Of a stretch of 64,000 nucleotides of DNA, positions 1 to 13,251 are shown piece by piece. The stretch's first letter is position 1. Every line of letters begins with the position of its first letter. Both the position numbers and the translations under genes were made by a program. Below the pieces are notes generated by a model that was given only the letters and a program-made list of their open reading frames with translations, had not been told where the DNA came from and searched no databases. The DNA comes from Strigops habroptila (Eukaryota; Chordata; Aves; Psittaciformes; Psittacidae): the NCBI RefSeq assembly GCF_004027225.2, contig NC_044278.2, positions 102,292,743-102,356,742 of the forward strand, read 5' to 3'.

Positions 1-1691
1 AAACAAGGATGAATTTGGTGAAGTTAGTGGATCTGTAAAAAGAATGCAAAAGAACATGTTGTATATCTCTAATATTAAAAAGACATTTTACATTTTTAGC
101 TTATTTCTATGTGCAAAAAATCCTTTTGAAAAACTTTAGCAACCACCCTGCTAAAAACCCATATTTATTAGAGTCTGTGCAACTGCCCAATAGAAATTGT
201 GCTCATTAGCAGAATTTAGTATAATCGTTGTTGACACCAATGTCCATCTAATATTTCACAGACATCATCTCCCGTTCCCTGATATTACTCATCTTCCGTA
301 TATCATGGCCTTACAAATGATGTGAATTTTACTTGTCCTGTCACTGTTCTGCACAAATTTAAATCAGAATCAACTGTAGCAAAAGTCTACATTCTGTTGG
401 TAGCTTTTTATTGCTTTTTCTTTGTCACTACTTATCCTTTCCAGAGTTGAAGCACAAAAAAGTGAGTAACAATCACAGATGCAACTTAAAACTCCAAACT
501 GCATGGGTAGAGCTGTCAAATTAGCAGATGACTGCCAGCTGTAAGTATTGGTGTTATTCCTTTAAAAGTAATTCTACAAGTGAAACACAGCTTGGCAGGG
601 CAGGAGGCAGGGGAAAAAAAGGACTCAAGACACACCAGAATTTAAACTGGTTTCCAAAAGTCAGTCTGGTTTCTTTCCTTCACATGCATCACCGTCACTA
701 TTTGGCCTGTTAACAGTCAAACTCTGACTGCATTAAAAACTGGAGACTTCCACTGCCTTGAATAGCTGATTGTTTGGTGAGACAAAGGAAGCAGAATTAA
801 TCACAGAACCTACTGGAAATGAACCAGGAGGAAGAGAAAATAAAAAAATCAACTTTCAAGCAAGTTAATTTCATAGTAGCTACTATCATGCTCAAAAAAT
901 TATAACCCTAGAAAGTAGACTAGCCGCAGGGTCAGACATGCAAATGGAGTTCTAGAACATCATTTACCCAGCAATTTTAAGAGCAGAAATACATTTTAAA
1001 TATATGTCCTTGCCATAAGGGAGTAGTACCCTCTTCTTTAAAGAGCTTAGTTTAACAGCCACAGCTGAAAATCTGCAGGGATTCTGAAAAGTTCTTTACA
1101 GAAGTTCAATATATCTTCCACAATAATTTAGTGAGTATGCAGGTCTGCACTATTGAGACATTTTATTTAGTTCAAAACCATGTTCCCAATAGAAGGGAAA
1201 AAATTGTAAGAGGTAAAGTACTGCTTATAGGACAAAACTTAATAAAAATTAAGAATCATCAGTTATGTGACACATTTCACAAAACCCGTACACCCTAAAT
1301 TTAAGAATAAAACCGCATACATTCATTCCACACACTAACTTACTTGAAAAGCACAATAAAAAGACATACTCTTGGAGAGCAATAAAAATGCTTAAGCTAT
1401 CAGTGCTTTACAATAGATGTCCAAACTAGCAATTCACTTGAAGTGACAAGACCAAAAATGACTTTTTTTAGTTTTTCCCCACTGGAGCAAAGAGAAGGCT
1501 GAAAATTTGAGTTTAGTAGCACTAAGCTTTGTATTAAAAGTAATCGCACAATACGCTACTGTTAAAGAAATGAAGTTCTGCACCTCAAATCAAATCAGAA
1601 GAGAAAGGAAAAAAAACCCCATTAAGTTTTGCAAAAGTGAGTTTAAATTTCCAAACATACTTTTATACGTATTACTTTAAAAAGTACTCAC
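1..1691 (-). other. PAN3: PAN3 intron 3 (part)
   Basis: AT-rich intronic DNA left of exon 3. No exon, recognisable transposon or RNA gene was seen. The only open frames are short and lack splice context. Confidence 0.8.
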
Positions 1692-1758
1692 CATGGCCTG
1701 CATACTGCTTGGCACTGTCATTGAGAAGGCTAGGGGAGCTGCTGCTATTTGTCATCCT
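1692..1758 (-). CDS. PAN3: PAN3 coding exon 3
   Basis: A 67-nt exon entered in phase 0 after TTTTGCAG and left in phase 1 at G|GTGAGT, a strong donor. It encodes RMTNSSSSPSLLNDSAKQYA then GH and the first base of an Asp codon, matching the Ser-rich linker of vertebrate PAN3. The next exon lies left of the window. Joining to exon 2 preserves the frame (MMQ then RMTN). Confidence 0.95.
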
Positions 1759-4700
1759 CTGCAAAACAAGAGGCAAAAGTGTGTACATGTAAAATACAGC
1801 TATAAAAGACTACGTGATGGCATTTGGGATGACATTTAGAAAGTTTTAAGAACAGACTATGAAACCTGTGCTCATTCCCCATTTAGTAAATACTCTAAAC
1901 AGACAATGATTTGTAGTTGACCAAAACATTTAGTAAAATAAAGCATCTTGTGTGAGAGCAATGTGACTATATTAAAACAAAACACTATCTTCATTAATTT
2001 CTTCTAACTTGGGAGGGTCTACCAAACCTACTGTTCTCTTTCTGCACACTGTCAAAACATTACACAAGCCAATTACTTATCTTCTTTAAACATTCTTTCA
2101 CACTGTACTCCTGAAACAACTCCTCCCTTTATTATACATTATCATCACAAAACTTTTCCAACATAAAATACTCAAATTAGTACAACATTTGATAGGTTCT
2201 TCTTAAAAACAAAAGAACCTTTTGAGACCTTTGAGCAAAATCATGTGATTCTTGTAACCCAGCAGGACATCTGAAACACACTCAACATTCCTCCTAGACT
2301 CCACCTGCCTCTCCTGCATTCCTCTAGAGATATGGGCTAGCAATAGACTGGACTAAGTGTGGCAGTGCTGCCCTAAACTACCACTTTGACAGAGAAATTT
2401 AAAAAGGTCTTTTCTTACTCCTGCTTCTTATTTTCTTTGACCAGTCTCCCATAGGAAGAAAAAGTGCAAGAAGAAAAGAAAGTAAAGGTCAGGAAGTGTT
2501 CTCCATTACCGAGAGAGACGACCAGTAATTTGTTAAAAAATTCCCTGGCATGCTTTTGGCCCACATCAACCAGGACTCTCCCAGCCAACTTCCAGGCACT
2601 ATTCAGCAGTGAAAAGGTTTGAGATCCCTTCAAATAGACAGTTTTCATACAGTCTCTGCTTTATCGGGTGAGCATACACCAGGACAAACAGGCCATTTTA
2701 TGCCAGCTGGCCCTAAACACCAAGGAAAGTTTCCAGGCATGCTTAATTTTAGTAGTCTAGACACAGACTAAGACTCAAAATTTGTCACTGGTGTTGCTCT
2801 TTATGCTTACATTTTTCTGCAACCAACCTCAATGTTGGTGGCAGAAGGCAAGAACCTTGCTACATTATACTTCAATGCCATTCCATCTAATTCTTGATCA
2901 AAAATATCAATATTCTGGAGTAAATTTGGTAAGAACAGAGGAGAACCAAGAGAAGCTAGAGTGTTATCCAGTATGGTGGAACTGTAAGCCTACAACAATC
3001 AAAATTTCTCAACATTTGCAGTTTTCATGATACTACTAACTTCACCAGAAGTTGCAGCTTTTAATACTTTTACCTAAAAGAGTAAATAGATTGTATAAAG
3101 CAGAAAGTTTTATGTTGTTACTTCTCAACAGACTCAACCCCTCAATGCTTTATTCCCCCATTTATTATTTCCATTATCTGTGCTTCATTTATACAGCAAG
3201 CTTTCTGCAATCATTCAGGCTTCTCTGATACAACTCTTCATTCCGTACAAGTACGTAGTACTACAGGAAACAGAACTGTAGGATGTGTAGATGTCCTAGG
3301 ACAATATGTATACTATATGTACACATGTAAATACTATGTAAACCTTAGCTTTTTCAAGACTTAAATGAAAAAAGTTGTTCACTATACACTCCTCTTCTTT
3401 TGATGCCACGTCTCATGTTCCTAAACATACTCAACTGACACAACATAACCCTAAAAGGTTAGTGATCAACAATTAATTCTTTACACAAGGGGGATGCCTC
3501 TAGTGAAACAAAGTTTACTTGTTTCTACAAAGTAACACTTTAGGACACCCACGCTAAGTTAACAATCTTGCCCAAGTTCAGGGATGCTCATCCTACTGTC
3601 CACATCATCAAAAGATTAAGAATACATCAAAATAACTAACTTCTGGATTATAGTGGCTCAACTATCCATACATTTTATTCCCTTCCTGACGAAGCAATGG
3701 AAAGAAGTTAAATAGTTTTTCACAAATATTTGACAAGCATCCCTATTAAGCATCTTTTCTTGGCATTTGATACATCCACATTGATCCCACTAAAGCAAAG
3801 TGGTTTAGGAAGAAATCTCCTATAGGGAGCCTTTCAGATTCACACAAAATTTGTCCCTGTGTAGATAAAACATCTATTTATTAATGTCTATCTATAACAC
3901 TCATTTTCATAATCATTTTCATGCAAAAGGTAATGGTCTGTCAGAACAGGGATAAATACAATATCGAGATGTGGGCTGGCATCAAAGATGGTAAGCATAT
4001 TACTTAAGCTTGAAACCAAGCACTTTTATGCCATCAGTACTCTACCTCTTCAAGTACAGGAGTTAAACACTCAGATTTGCAACATGAATAGGTGACTGCA
4101 ATAATGAAAATCAGTGCTGATACAATCACTAAAAAAACACTGTGCGTGCAAGACAGACTGCAACAGAACACACTGTTCAGGGTTCTGAAAGCACAGTGCA
4201 AACAAAGCCTATGAACATCAACTGTGCTTCCACAAAGTCAAGTCCTGTTCAAGGTGCAAACATATTTTACACGAACCAGCATTCCGAAAAACCAAAGCCT
4301 CTCTTGGGCAGCTCTTGCTTTAACAACTGCTTGCAAACTGTACCTTGAATGAGGTTAAAAAACCTCCACTTCACCACTCAGGATTTTTTCATTTTGCTCA
4401 CTTCTATTACACATGCAGAAGCTTCTTTCCTTAACATTATTCATAGAAGACTTGCATGTAACCAGTAAAGGATTTTTAAACTGGTTTAATATTAAAAGTT
4501 CTATTACACCCAAAAGCATTTAGTCTTCATGAAGGTTATTCCTGTACCTGATATTTACAAAGGCTGAAATGTCTTGAAAGAAAGAAAAAAAAGAAAACCC
4601 AAGTGCTATTTGTTATTTGCGTTTTCCAGAAGGCAGTATTGATTTCAAACAACACTTCTCAATCTCTTCTAATGGTGTTGAAGTATTTTTCATACAAATT

Positions 4701-5299
4701 CAATTTCAAGATGACTACAATCACAAGAACCTCAAACCCAAAGGATGAAAGGTTCAGAAAGGTAAAAGCAACCATTAACAGAAGAAGAAAATAAACTACT
4801 AAGCCTGCCAGGCAAGGCAAGTACGCACACATGAGAGCTTCAGACTTTAGTACATCATGACTTTCACCATACAGAAGTTAACATAAAAAAATCTACTTTG
4901 TCATAACTAAGCACCACACCAATGTCACTCAGTTCCATATAAACTCCTTTTCTTTGCCTGCCTATTGACAGGAATTATTGAGGTTCTTTAAGCACTAGTT
5001 AAAATTCAACTGGACTGACTGGCACACATCCTGTCCCTCTCCCTTTGAAGGAATTAAAAGCTGTTTCTGTTCACATCTCAAAAGCAATCTACTACAGAAT
5101 AAAACTGTCGCATTCATCTCTGTCCAAGGATTTAACCTGAGGCTTCAGCTTAAAGTTCTTCCACTGTTGAACATTCTGTTACACCAGTAACAAAACACGG
5201 CGTCTTTAATTTCACAGAAAAATTGAGAAACAGTTTTCCAAAATACTGTGTTAATTCCTGGATATCCAAGCAATTAAGTAATTAATTATTCAACAATTA

Positions 5300-5540
5300 A
5301 TCTGCCTTGCACCCTCCCTTTAGGTATTTATGTACATGGATATAGATTCCCCCAAGCCTTCTATTCTCCAGGCTGAGCACTCCCAGCTCCCTCAGCCTTT
5401 CCTCACAAATGAGACACTCCAGTCCCCTCACCATCTTCAAGGCCCCTTGCTGCACTCTCTCCAGTATGGCCATGTTTCTCGTGTACTGAGAAGCCCAGCA
5501 CCCCAGGTGTGACTTCACCAGTGCTGAGCAGAGGGGAACC
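5300..5540 (-). mobile_element. CR1 LINE fragment, internal 3'-UTR part
   Basis: Read on the plus strand this shows the antisense CR1 words TTCTCCAGGCTGAGCA, CTCAGCCTTTCCTCAC and CAGTGCTGAGCAGAGGGGAA, so the element runs on the minus strand. It stops abruptly where the next CR1 3' end begins (about 5,541), suggesting nesting or adjacent insertion. The left edge is uncertain. Confidence 0.8.
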
Positions 5541-5945
5541 ATAGAATCATAGAATAGTTAGGTTTGGAAAGGACCTTAAGATCACCTAGTTCCAACCCCC
5601 CTGCCATGGGCAGGGATGCCTCACACTAAACCATGTCACCCAAGACTCCGTCCAACCTGGCCTTAAACACCGGCAGGGATGGAGCATTCACAGCTTCCTT
5701 GGGCAACCCATTCCAGTGCCTCACCACCCTCACAGTAAAGAACTTCTTCCTTACATCTAACCTAAACTTCTTCTGTTTAAGTTTGAACCCATTACCATTT
5801 GTCCTATCACTACAGTCCCTAAAGAAGAGTCTCTCCCCAGCATCCTTGGAGGCCCCCTTCAGATACTTCCCTAGACCTGCTGGCAGTGCTTTACCTCATG
5901 CAGCCCGGGACACCATTCACCCTGACTTCAATACTTCCTTGGTGT
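5541..5945 (-). mobile_element. CR1 LINE 3' end
   Basis: Begins with the inverted CR1 tail (ATAGAATCATAGAATAG), then the familiar words for AAGGACCTTAAGATCACCTAG, CCCCTGCCATGGGCAGGG, CAACCTGGCCTTAAACACC and CCATTCCAGTGCCTCACCA. The element is on the minus strand and 5'-truncated, as nearly all CR1 copies are. An open frame of about 100 codons across it on the plus strand is not a gene. Confidence 0.93.
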
Positions 5946-6307
5946 AGTATGCTAGGAAGAGAAGTGTTACAAAGAAATACTCCCACCTTCTAAAAGTACA
6001 CACCACCTTGCCTCCAGCCTTCAATGTTCAGTAGCAAAAGCCAAATTATAGCTGCACTTACAACAAGTTTGCTTTGCTTTTATAACCCTCCAGTAAAATA
6101 TATACTTAGGAAATTCTCATCAAGATAGAGTACAAATAAAGCTTTGCTGCACACGATTATAATTTTACATAGCTTATGTTACAAGACTTAAGTGAGGAGT
6201 TTTGATTTCTTCTCCACCATTTCTTCTCCCAAAAAATACTTGAGAGAGTATTTGTTCCCTCTGTCTCCATATTCTCTGCCCTAACCCAGAGAAAACAATC
6301 ACCTTCC

Positions 6308-6635
6308 TTAGAACCACAGAATCACCTAGGTTGGAAAAGACCTTTAAGATCATCAATTCCAACCATCACCCCAGGACTGCCAAGTCCACCATTAAACCAT
6401 ATCACTGAGGGCCTCACCTACACAGTTTTTGAACACTTCCAGGGATGGTGATTCCACCATTTTCATGGGCAGCCTGTTCCAATGCCTGATCGCCCTCTCT
6501 GTGAAGAAATTTTTCCTAATATCCAGCCTAAACCTTCCCTGGTGCAGCTTGAGGCCATTACCTTCCAAGTATCAAGCGACAGGACAAGAGAAGAGACTGA
6601 TCCCCCACCTCACTACAACCTCCTTTTAGGTAGGT
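6308..6635 (-). mobile_element. CR1 LINE 3' end, older copy
   Basis: Starts with ACCACAGAATCACCTAGG TT and AGACCTTTAAGATCATC, then TTCCAATGCCTGATCGCCCT and AATTTTTCCTAATATCCAGC, a more diverged CR1 subfamily on the minus strand. The 5' side fades near 6,620. Confidence 0.88.
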
Positions 6636-9600
6636 GGAGAGAGTCATTCCTGTGTTGTATATCAAAATATTCTGTAATATGCCCTCTTCATCTTAATACT
6701 GTTCTACTGGAACTGTATTTCAAAATACTACTTTGTAATTTTTAGAATAATATTGATTGGACTATGAAAGAAGTTATGCTGCAAAAGAATGAGATTGTCA
6801 CAACCAAACAAATCATTGTTTACTTGTCAGATTCTCTGACCTAACTTTTGATTTTCTTTCTAAACAATCCAAAACTTGTCTTTAACAGCCAGTGTATTTG
6901 GCATGATCTACTGCATGTCCCACTCATGACTGTTTGAACTAAAGCAACTGGATTTCTTCAGAAAGCATTATGTAAACAACTGCACAATTTTATATTTAAA
7001 ATAGCACATCTGTAGTTCCACCCAGTTCTCAACAGTTAAAAACTGAAGACATTTACAAGCTTCTGTGCTATAAGGAGAGTTTTATTACTCAACTCTTGGC
7101 AGAGGCAGCAACAGGAACAAAGGTCTTCATGTTTATTCAGCTGCGAGGCTTTGAAGTGAGTGTGGTCTTTACTTCTCACGCTTTCAAGAATACTTAGTAT
7201 ACCAACATTAGCATGGCGAAAGCAAGCAAGATCAATTCTTCTCCACTGCTTGGCCTTGCCAACTTTAACAATGAAGACTGTTACCCCTTTTTTATTTTAT
7301 TAGAGTGATTAATTGAAAAGTTGTGATTCTTACTTTCTACATTACCTGCAGTCCAATGGAAGCCATGTAGTTATAAATCTCATCCCATGAAAATAAGGAA
7401 ATCAAAGATCTTTGTGAAGCAACACACATGACACCTTCTACTGGTTTATGCTCTTACAACCAAATTGATCAGTTCTAATATGACATTAAAAGTTATTAAC
7501 ATCAAGATACTCCTCTGCCTCATCCTGCTATAATATTCTTTTAACATCCCAACATAATACTACTAAAACTTCCTGCACCACCTGTATCTTTCATCAAGCC
7601 ATAAGTCAGGCAAGGGGCAGCACTAATGCCAGACACCAGCCAGCCAAGTGGCACACGCAGAGCAGCTGAGCAAACAGCCAAGCATCAGAGGCATCCCAGC
7701 CAGCCAGCTCCTGCCTCCTCATTGCTGGGAAAGCCAAAAGCAATGAGCTGCTGCTTGAACCACACCTCTGACTGTCTCTTGGCAGCTGCTGATATGCCGA
7801 AAAGAGAAAGAACAGCTTTGAGGACAGCATGCAGCCTGTGGGCCATGTGTTGTGCAGGCCTGCTCTGTTATTAGTTTGAGAGGGGAAAACAGAAAATATT
7901 CACTTTGATAAGCTGGAAGCCAATACTGCTAATGTAGCATATGAAAGCACATGCAGATTCAGGTAAGAAAAGACATGAAGCAAAACTGTATTATGGGAAA
8001 ATGCAAACCAGTGAAGACAGGAGACTATTAATCGATAGGAAGCAGTAAAAACAGAAGATGCCAACAGGGGGAAAACGGAACACTGGCTAACAGCAAAGAC
8101 CCTTGAGGTAAGAAGAGTGGAACAATGAAGCAAAGCTATTTTTCAGAAAGGAAGAAAAAGAATTAAAACCATGGCCACATCAAAAATCCTTTTCCCAATT
8201 CTACCAAGGATTTTTACTCTTTTTTCCACTGCAAACTAAGCATTGCCATAATTGCATCTTCACCACTAATCTAACCCCAATGAGATATTCTAGATCTCAA
8301 AACATTCTTCAACACATACAAATGAAATCTCAAAGTCAGAAATACCCATTCTGCAGAAATGTTGGCCGCTAATCACCTACACTATTTATGACTAAAGCAG
8401 CACATCCCCTTCCCAATTCATGACTATACAATCCACTTTTACTTTCCTTTCTTTTGCTGTTTACTTAATACTGTAACAGATTACGCATTGCACACAAAAA
8501 CATAACGATTGTGAAATTTGTATACAGTATTGCTTGAAGCAGTTTGGCTCCATTACATATGTGTTATGATAACCCAAATATACACAATCACATACTCTTT
8601 AAACTTCAGGTTTATGTGCTACACATGACAAATATGTTCTGTAGATTAATTGGGAATACTCAAAAAGACTCATCTATTGAATCCCTGATCATTATGTTGG
8701 AAGGTATCTAGTGCATAAAACATGGACTGAAGAAAGATTATCTCATGGTAAAAGTAAAAGCATGTTACCCAGAAGATACCGACTATTTCTATCTTTGCTA
8801 GATTGAGGCCAGTTAAGCAACTTGAACCAAGCTTTCTACAGGCAGTCATTAACTCCATTCCTCACCTTCCAGCTGTACAGGTTAGTTTGGAGTCTCTAGT
8901 TTGCCAGCACTGCTGGGGATTTTTTTTTGTTTGTTTAGTTGCCATCCTTTTTCTTCCCAGGCCTCTCTAAAATGCAGACTGCTTTCTTCTTTCATAAGGA
9001 AAGCATTGCATAAAGTTGGATGCAATAATCATAACCTGCACAGGAAAGCACACTGCCAACTAACAGTCTTCATAAGAAGGACGTGAACAGCATGCAGGAG
9101 TAAGCCATGGAACCATAAAATGAACACTTAATTATCAAATGGATGCTCATTACACATGCACCACACATCTTTTGTCCTGAGCAAGTTCCACTTACAATCT
9201 TCCCACTGAAAAAAATTATGAGAAATATATCTCAGCACACAACCTCAAGACTGCACTGACAACCTAAACTTAGCATTTCTTAACATGTAACTGTATCTTA
9301 CTATTGCTTTTCTAGCAGTGTATTTGCACATTTGTGCAACTTCCCAGTTTAAAAAACACAAGCTGAAAAAATTTCCTCATATTTCATCACTGATGCATCT
9401 ATTTGTGAACTGCACAGATCCACCAGAGATGACAAAGTAACTCAGGGACAGAATTAATGTTTTCATCTGCAAAAGCTGAGAGCTATTGACATATTTTACA
9501 GACACCTGATGTTTCATTGATGGCAGAATGCTACATTTTCAGTATCTTTAGTTTGATTCAAGGAACTGGATTTGTTCTCTCCACCCTACTTTGCCCCAGC

Positions 9601-11785
9601 TTTGCATTATGTCAGTTTGTTTGTTTGTCCCATTTTCTGTGTATTTCACTTGTGCAATTCCAGTCCCCCTCCTGTGAGTATCCCACCAACACCTCTAAGC
9701 TTCAATCCCTTCCCTCAGTCTTTCCTAGTTCCTTCTTCACTTTTCAGCTCAGTTTCTCTAAGCCCACAGCATAAGTCTCTCTTCCCTTATACACGCCTCT
9801 GCTCCAATTAACATGGTTGCAGCTCTCATTAAATACAGATCCACTTCCATGCTGCTTCAGTCTGAAGTGGAAGAAAAAGGAAGCGGGAAACAAAGCAGAT
9901 CAGCATTCCTGCTTGGAGTTTAGACAAGGCCTAGATTAAGCCAGAGCTGTAACTGCAAGAATGAAGTCAAGATGGAACATGCCAATGCAGGCTACATCTT
10001 TTGGAAACTGTCTAACATCTAGGAAGTCTCCAGTGGGTCTATATAAACCAGTTTTGCAAAAGTTTAATCAAGTAACAAAATCTGGGCAAATTTTTAGAGA
10101 GCGAAAGGTTCATTCCTGACACAACCACCTATCTATGATATTCGAAGTCTCTGTTCCAAACCATCAAGCATCAGTATTATTTAAAGTAAAAGGCACTAGG
10201 ATTTTTCCCTCACCTTGTTCTCCAAAGAGCTGAGTGACATGGAAAACCACATTCCAAGTGGCTAAACTTTATCAGTTTGGACTTAATTGAGAAGCTGACA
10301 CACAATCAAAACAGACAGTGTTACCAGCTTTAGCTATGCAAACAAGAACTTAAATTACATGATTCAAACAGGAAAAAAAAAAAAAAAATCAATATAAGAA
10401 TGCTTTTTAAACTGTAGTTTAATGCCTGTAAGCATTCCTCAACTCTAATGAAATCCTCCTTCAGAAGTAATTTTCCTCAGCCTCCAATGGGCAAGAGGCA
10501 CATCCATTTCTTCTCTTTTCTCAAAGAGAAACCACAATGCCTTGTCTGTAATCTCACTAGCATTAGCAAAGTATTTCAAACCCTGTGAGTGTTCATGTGA
10601 GATGTATGCCTTATTGCCCTTCTAGAATAAACAGTTATAACTAAAAATTCATGTTTAGAAAGTCACTAGTGCTTTTGTAGAATACAGTTTAAGGATACAA
10701 AACATGACGACTGTGCACCGAAAGGTTAAAATTACATGATCTCAGTGATACCAAAATTTGTAACTTCCAGGTTCAACAGTACATTCTGGAATCAGAGATT
10801 AAAATTTTTCTTTTTAAATCATGCAGCACTGTCAGTAACAAACATTTCCATAGTTTTGCAATTCTGCTGAACGAGAAAATCCAGCGTTCTTGAAAACATG
10901 CAAGGGAAAAAAAAAAGGAAAAAAGGGAACACACCTAATTATTTCCCACCTTTTGCTGAGTTATTTTTCAATCCATAATACAGCCACAATTGAGATCAAA
11001 GTAAGCTCATAAGGAGTTTTTCCTTGATATAAAAGAAAAGAGTTGTTGTCAGGACTCTGTGTGAACTGTTTGACTTGTGCTCTCTTTCATTTACCAGAAG
11101 CTGGTTTGTTAAACCTTTGAGTACAGGGAAAGACCATCTTTTCAGCTTTGTAAAAGCATAACAGTTTGAGGGTGGTGTTATAGTACTTCATGTGTTAATT
11201 CAATAGATACTCATTTGGGTTTTAAATGACAGCCTTTTGCTGAAAATTTTGCATAATACTACCTACACAATAAATTCCACCTCATGGGAGTTCCTATGCC
11301 AACATCTACAGAATACTATAAATACAAGAAAACATGTCAGAAGACTTAAACATGAACGGAATGCCCCCAGAGACTGAGTTTACAAATTCCGAAGTTTTTG
11401 CCTAGTAATTTACAGGTCTGACAGTTCCCATTCTGCTTCAGTGACTTTCGATCTTTGAAATGTTTCAAAAATCTAATTTTTATATATTTACTAAAAGGCT
11501 ATCAAAATAAGCTATAAGCTTAAAAAGAAATCTAGGAACAGAGAGTTAATATATGTGCCAAAGCTCAACAAACAGCTCAGATAAGTGCCAATAAAAACAG
11601 ACTAATTTTAAAGCAATGATATTGTTGCATTTCCATCTGCAAGATTAAATTGAGTATATACTTTGTATATCCTACAAGATGACACATTCCAGAAGGCCCC
11701 GTTTTTTTCTGCCTGGAACAGTTTTCCCTTCTTGGTGTAACACCATCCAGAATTAATGAAACACTATAGAATTTACTGCTATTAC

Positions 11786-11907
11786 CTGCATCATGGGATA
11801 CTTTGTTTCAGCAGGACCTCCAAATCCATTAACGCCAATGAAGCTGGTGCTAAAGTAGGAATCTGTGAGACTAGCATCAGCTAACCCACTGCCATCTATT
11901 CCAGGAA
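11786..11907 (-). CDS. PAN3: PAN3 coding exon 2
   Basis: A 122-nt exon entered in phase 1 and left in phase 0. Translated on the minus strand it gives IPGIDGSGLADASLTDSYFS followed by TSFIGVNGFGGPAETKYPMMQ, closely following the vertebrate PAN3 segment after the zinc finger. The acceptor is CTTTTAG and the donor CAG|GTAATA. The first codon is split: exon 1 gives A and this exon gives TT. The exon ends with two in-frame ATG codons, which could start a protein lacking the zinc finger if transcription began downstream of exon 1. No domain is assigned to this linker. Confidence 0.95.
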
Positions 11908-13045
11908 CTAAAAGAAAAAAAGAAAACTGTTTCAGAAAAAAAATTAGTTTACCATGGGTTTATTTGCTAATACCTCTTACATAATTTTTTTTGGCAGGAG
12001 GGTAGAAAAGGAAAAGGTTGGTAATACTGTATTTCCAGCCTATCTTCTCAGCAGAACGACAAAAAAAAGAAAAAGATTTTATGAAAGAGGTTGCTAAATG
12101 ACAACATATGCAGCACGAAATTACAGCACAAATTCAGAAAGAGGCAGAAGAGTGAAAAGCTTTGACAGAGATGATGAGTTTGAACACAAGTAACAAGAAA
12201 AGTAATGATATCATAAAGAAAAAAATTAGAAGACAAGTTTATTTTAATAAAACCTATATTCTTGCATATGCATCTTGGAAATACATCTGCCAAGTACAGT
12301 TTTTAACTGGATGCACTGGTTCTTTTAAAGGGTAACACACAAAATTTACACTTAAAAACATCTCAAGCCCTTTCATACAAAGCACAAACATTTTCAAAGC
12401 TTCCTTAAGAACATAAGACTATTTTCATTACCTCATACTTCATAAAGTGGCAACAATTCTATGAAACGTGGCCAAAAGTATCTTCTAGACTGAAAGCAAG
12501 TGTGAAGGATGTAAGAAGAAATTAATCTCCTGTCCAGAAATAAGACCCTTGACATTCAAGGACAGTACTTTAACTGCAAATAAATTAATTCAATACTATG
12601 AAACTACATAGAACAACAAGAAGCAGTCATAATAAACACAGAACACTTGAGCAGGTATTAGTTAGATAACAAAAAAAAAAAGTTTACAATGGTATAGAAG
12701 CTCAAATTAAGCTTCCACAAAAACACCCATAGCAAATTATAAAGACACTAATCAGAATGGCCAGGCCACTGCAAGCCAACAGGCATGAGTAATCGGTAGC
12801 TCCAAGGTAAGAAGGCACACATCCAACTCAGAAGAACATCCTGTACCAAACTATCCAACTTGAACTTCTGGGAGCACTCGCAGCCAGCCAGGAAACAACT
12901 TCCTGATCCTAACCCTCAAAGGAAATAAAATGTAACTTTGTGGCAGAGCTAAAGGAATGCAGATTATAAACCCCTCATATTTCATCAGAATGCGAATTTT
13001 CCTTCCAAAAGAGACTACATAACCTGGTGAGCTATTTCTATGCTG

Positions 13046-13251
13046 TAGGCACAGGAAAGAGCAAAAGCAGTACTGCCAGATGAACTCGCAGGAAGGGCTG
13101 GAAGAGGAGAATGACAAACAGTGCCCTTACTGCAGACAGATGGCAACACTGCCCAGCTGCACCCCCCCCGACTGGAACTAGATGAACTAGACAACTGGGG
13201 TAACACCTACAGCACCCCAAATGAAGAGCTGTATGTGAAAGAGATCAAATA
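13046..13251 (+). pseudogene. Possible broken coding fragment in PAN3 intron 1
   Basis: Unrecognised. On the plus strand, GC-richer DNA reads as protein-like sequence: CQMNSQEGLEEENDKQCPYC RQMATLPSC. A run of eight C at about 13,162-13,169 then breaks the frame; in a neighbouring frame a second coding-like stretch (13,170-13,251) runs to a TAA. The two halves would join across a one-base change in the C run, as in a decayed processed copy, but no poly(A) tail or parent gene was identified. It could also be a chance open stretch. It is antisense to PAN3. Confidence 0.25.

Larger units (their letters stand above)
1759..11785 (-). other. PAN3: PAN3 intron 2
   Basis: About 10 kb of AT-rich intron. 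It contains three antisense-reading CR1 fragments between about 5,300 and 6,620 and otherwise only short A-rich tracts (for example 10,370-10,388). A slightly GC-richer patch at 7,610-7,860 has no splice-bounded frame. No other gene is supported. Confidence 0.8.
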
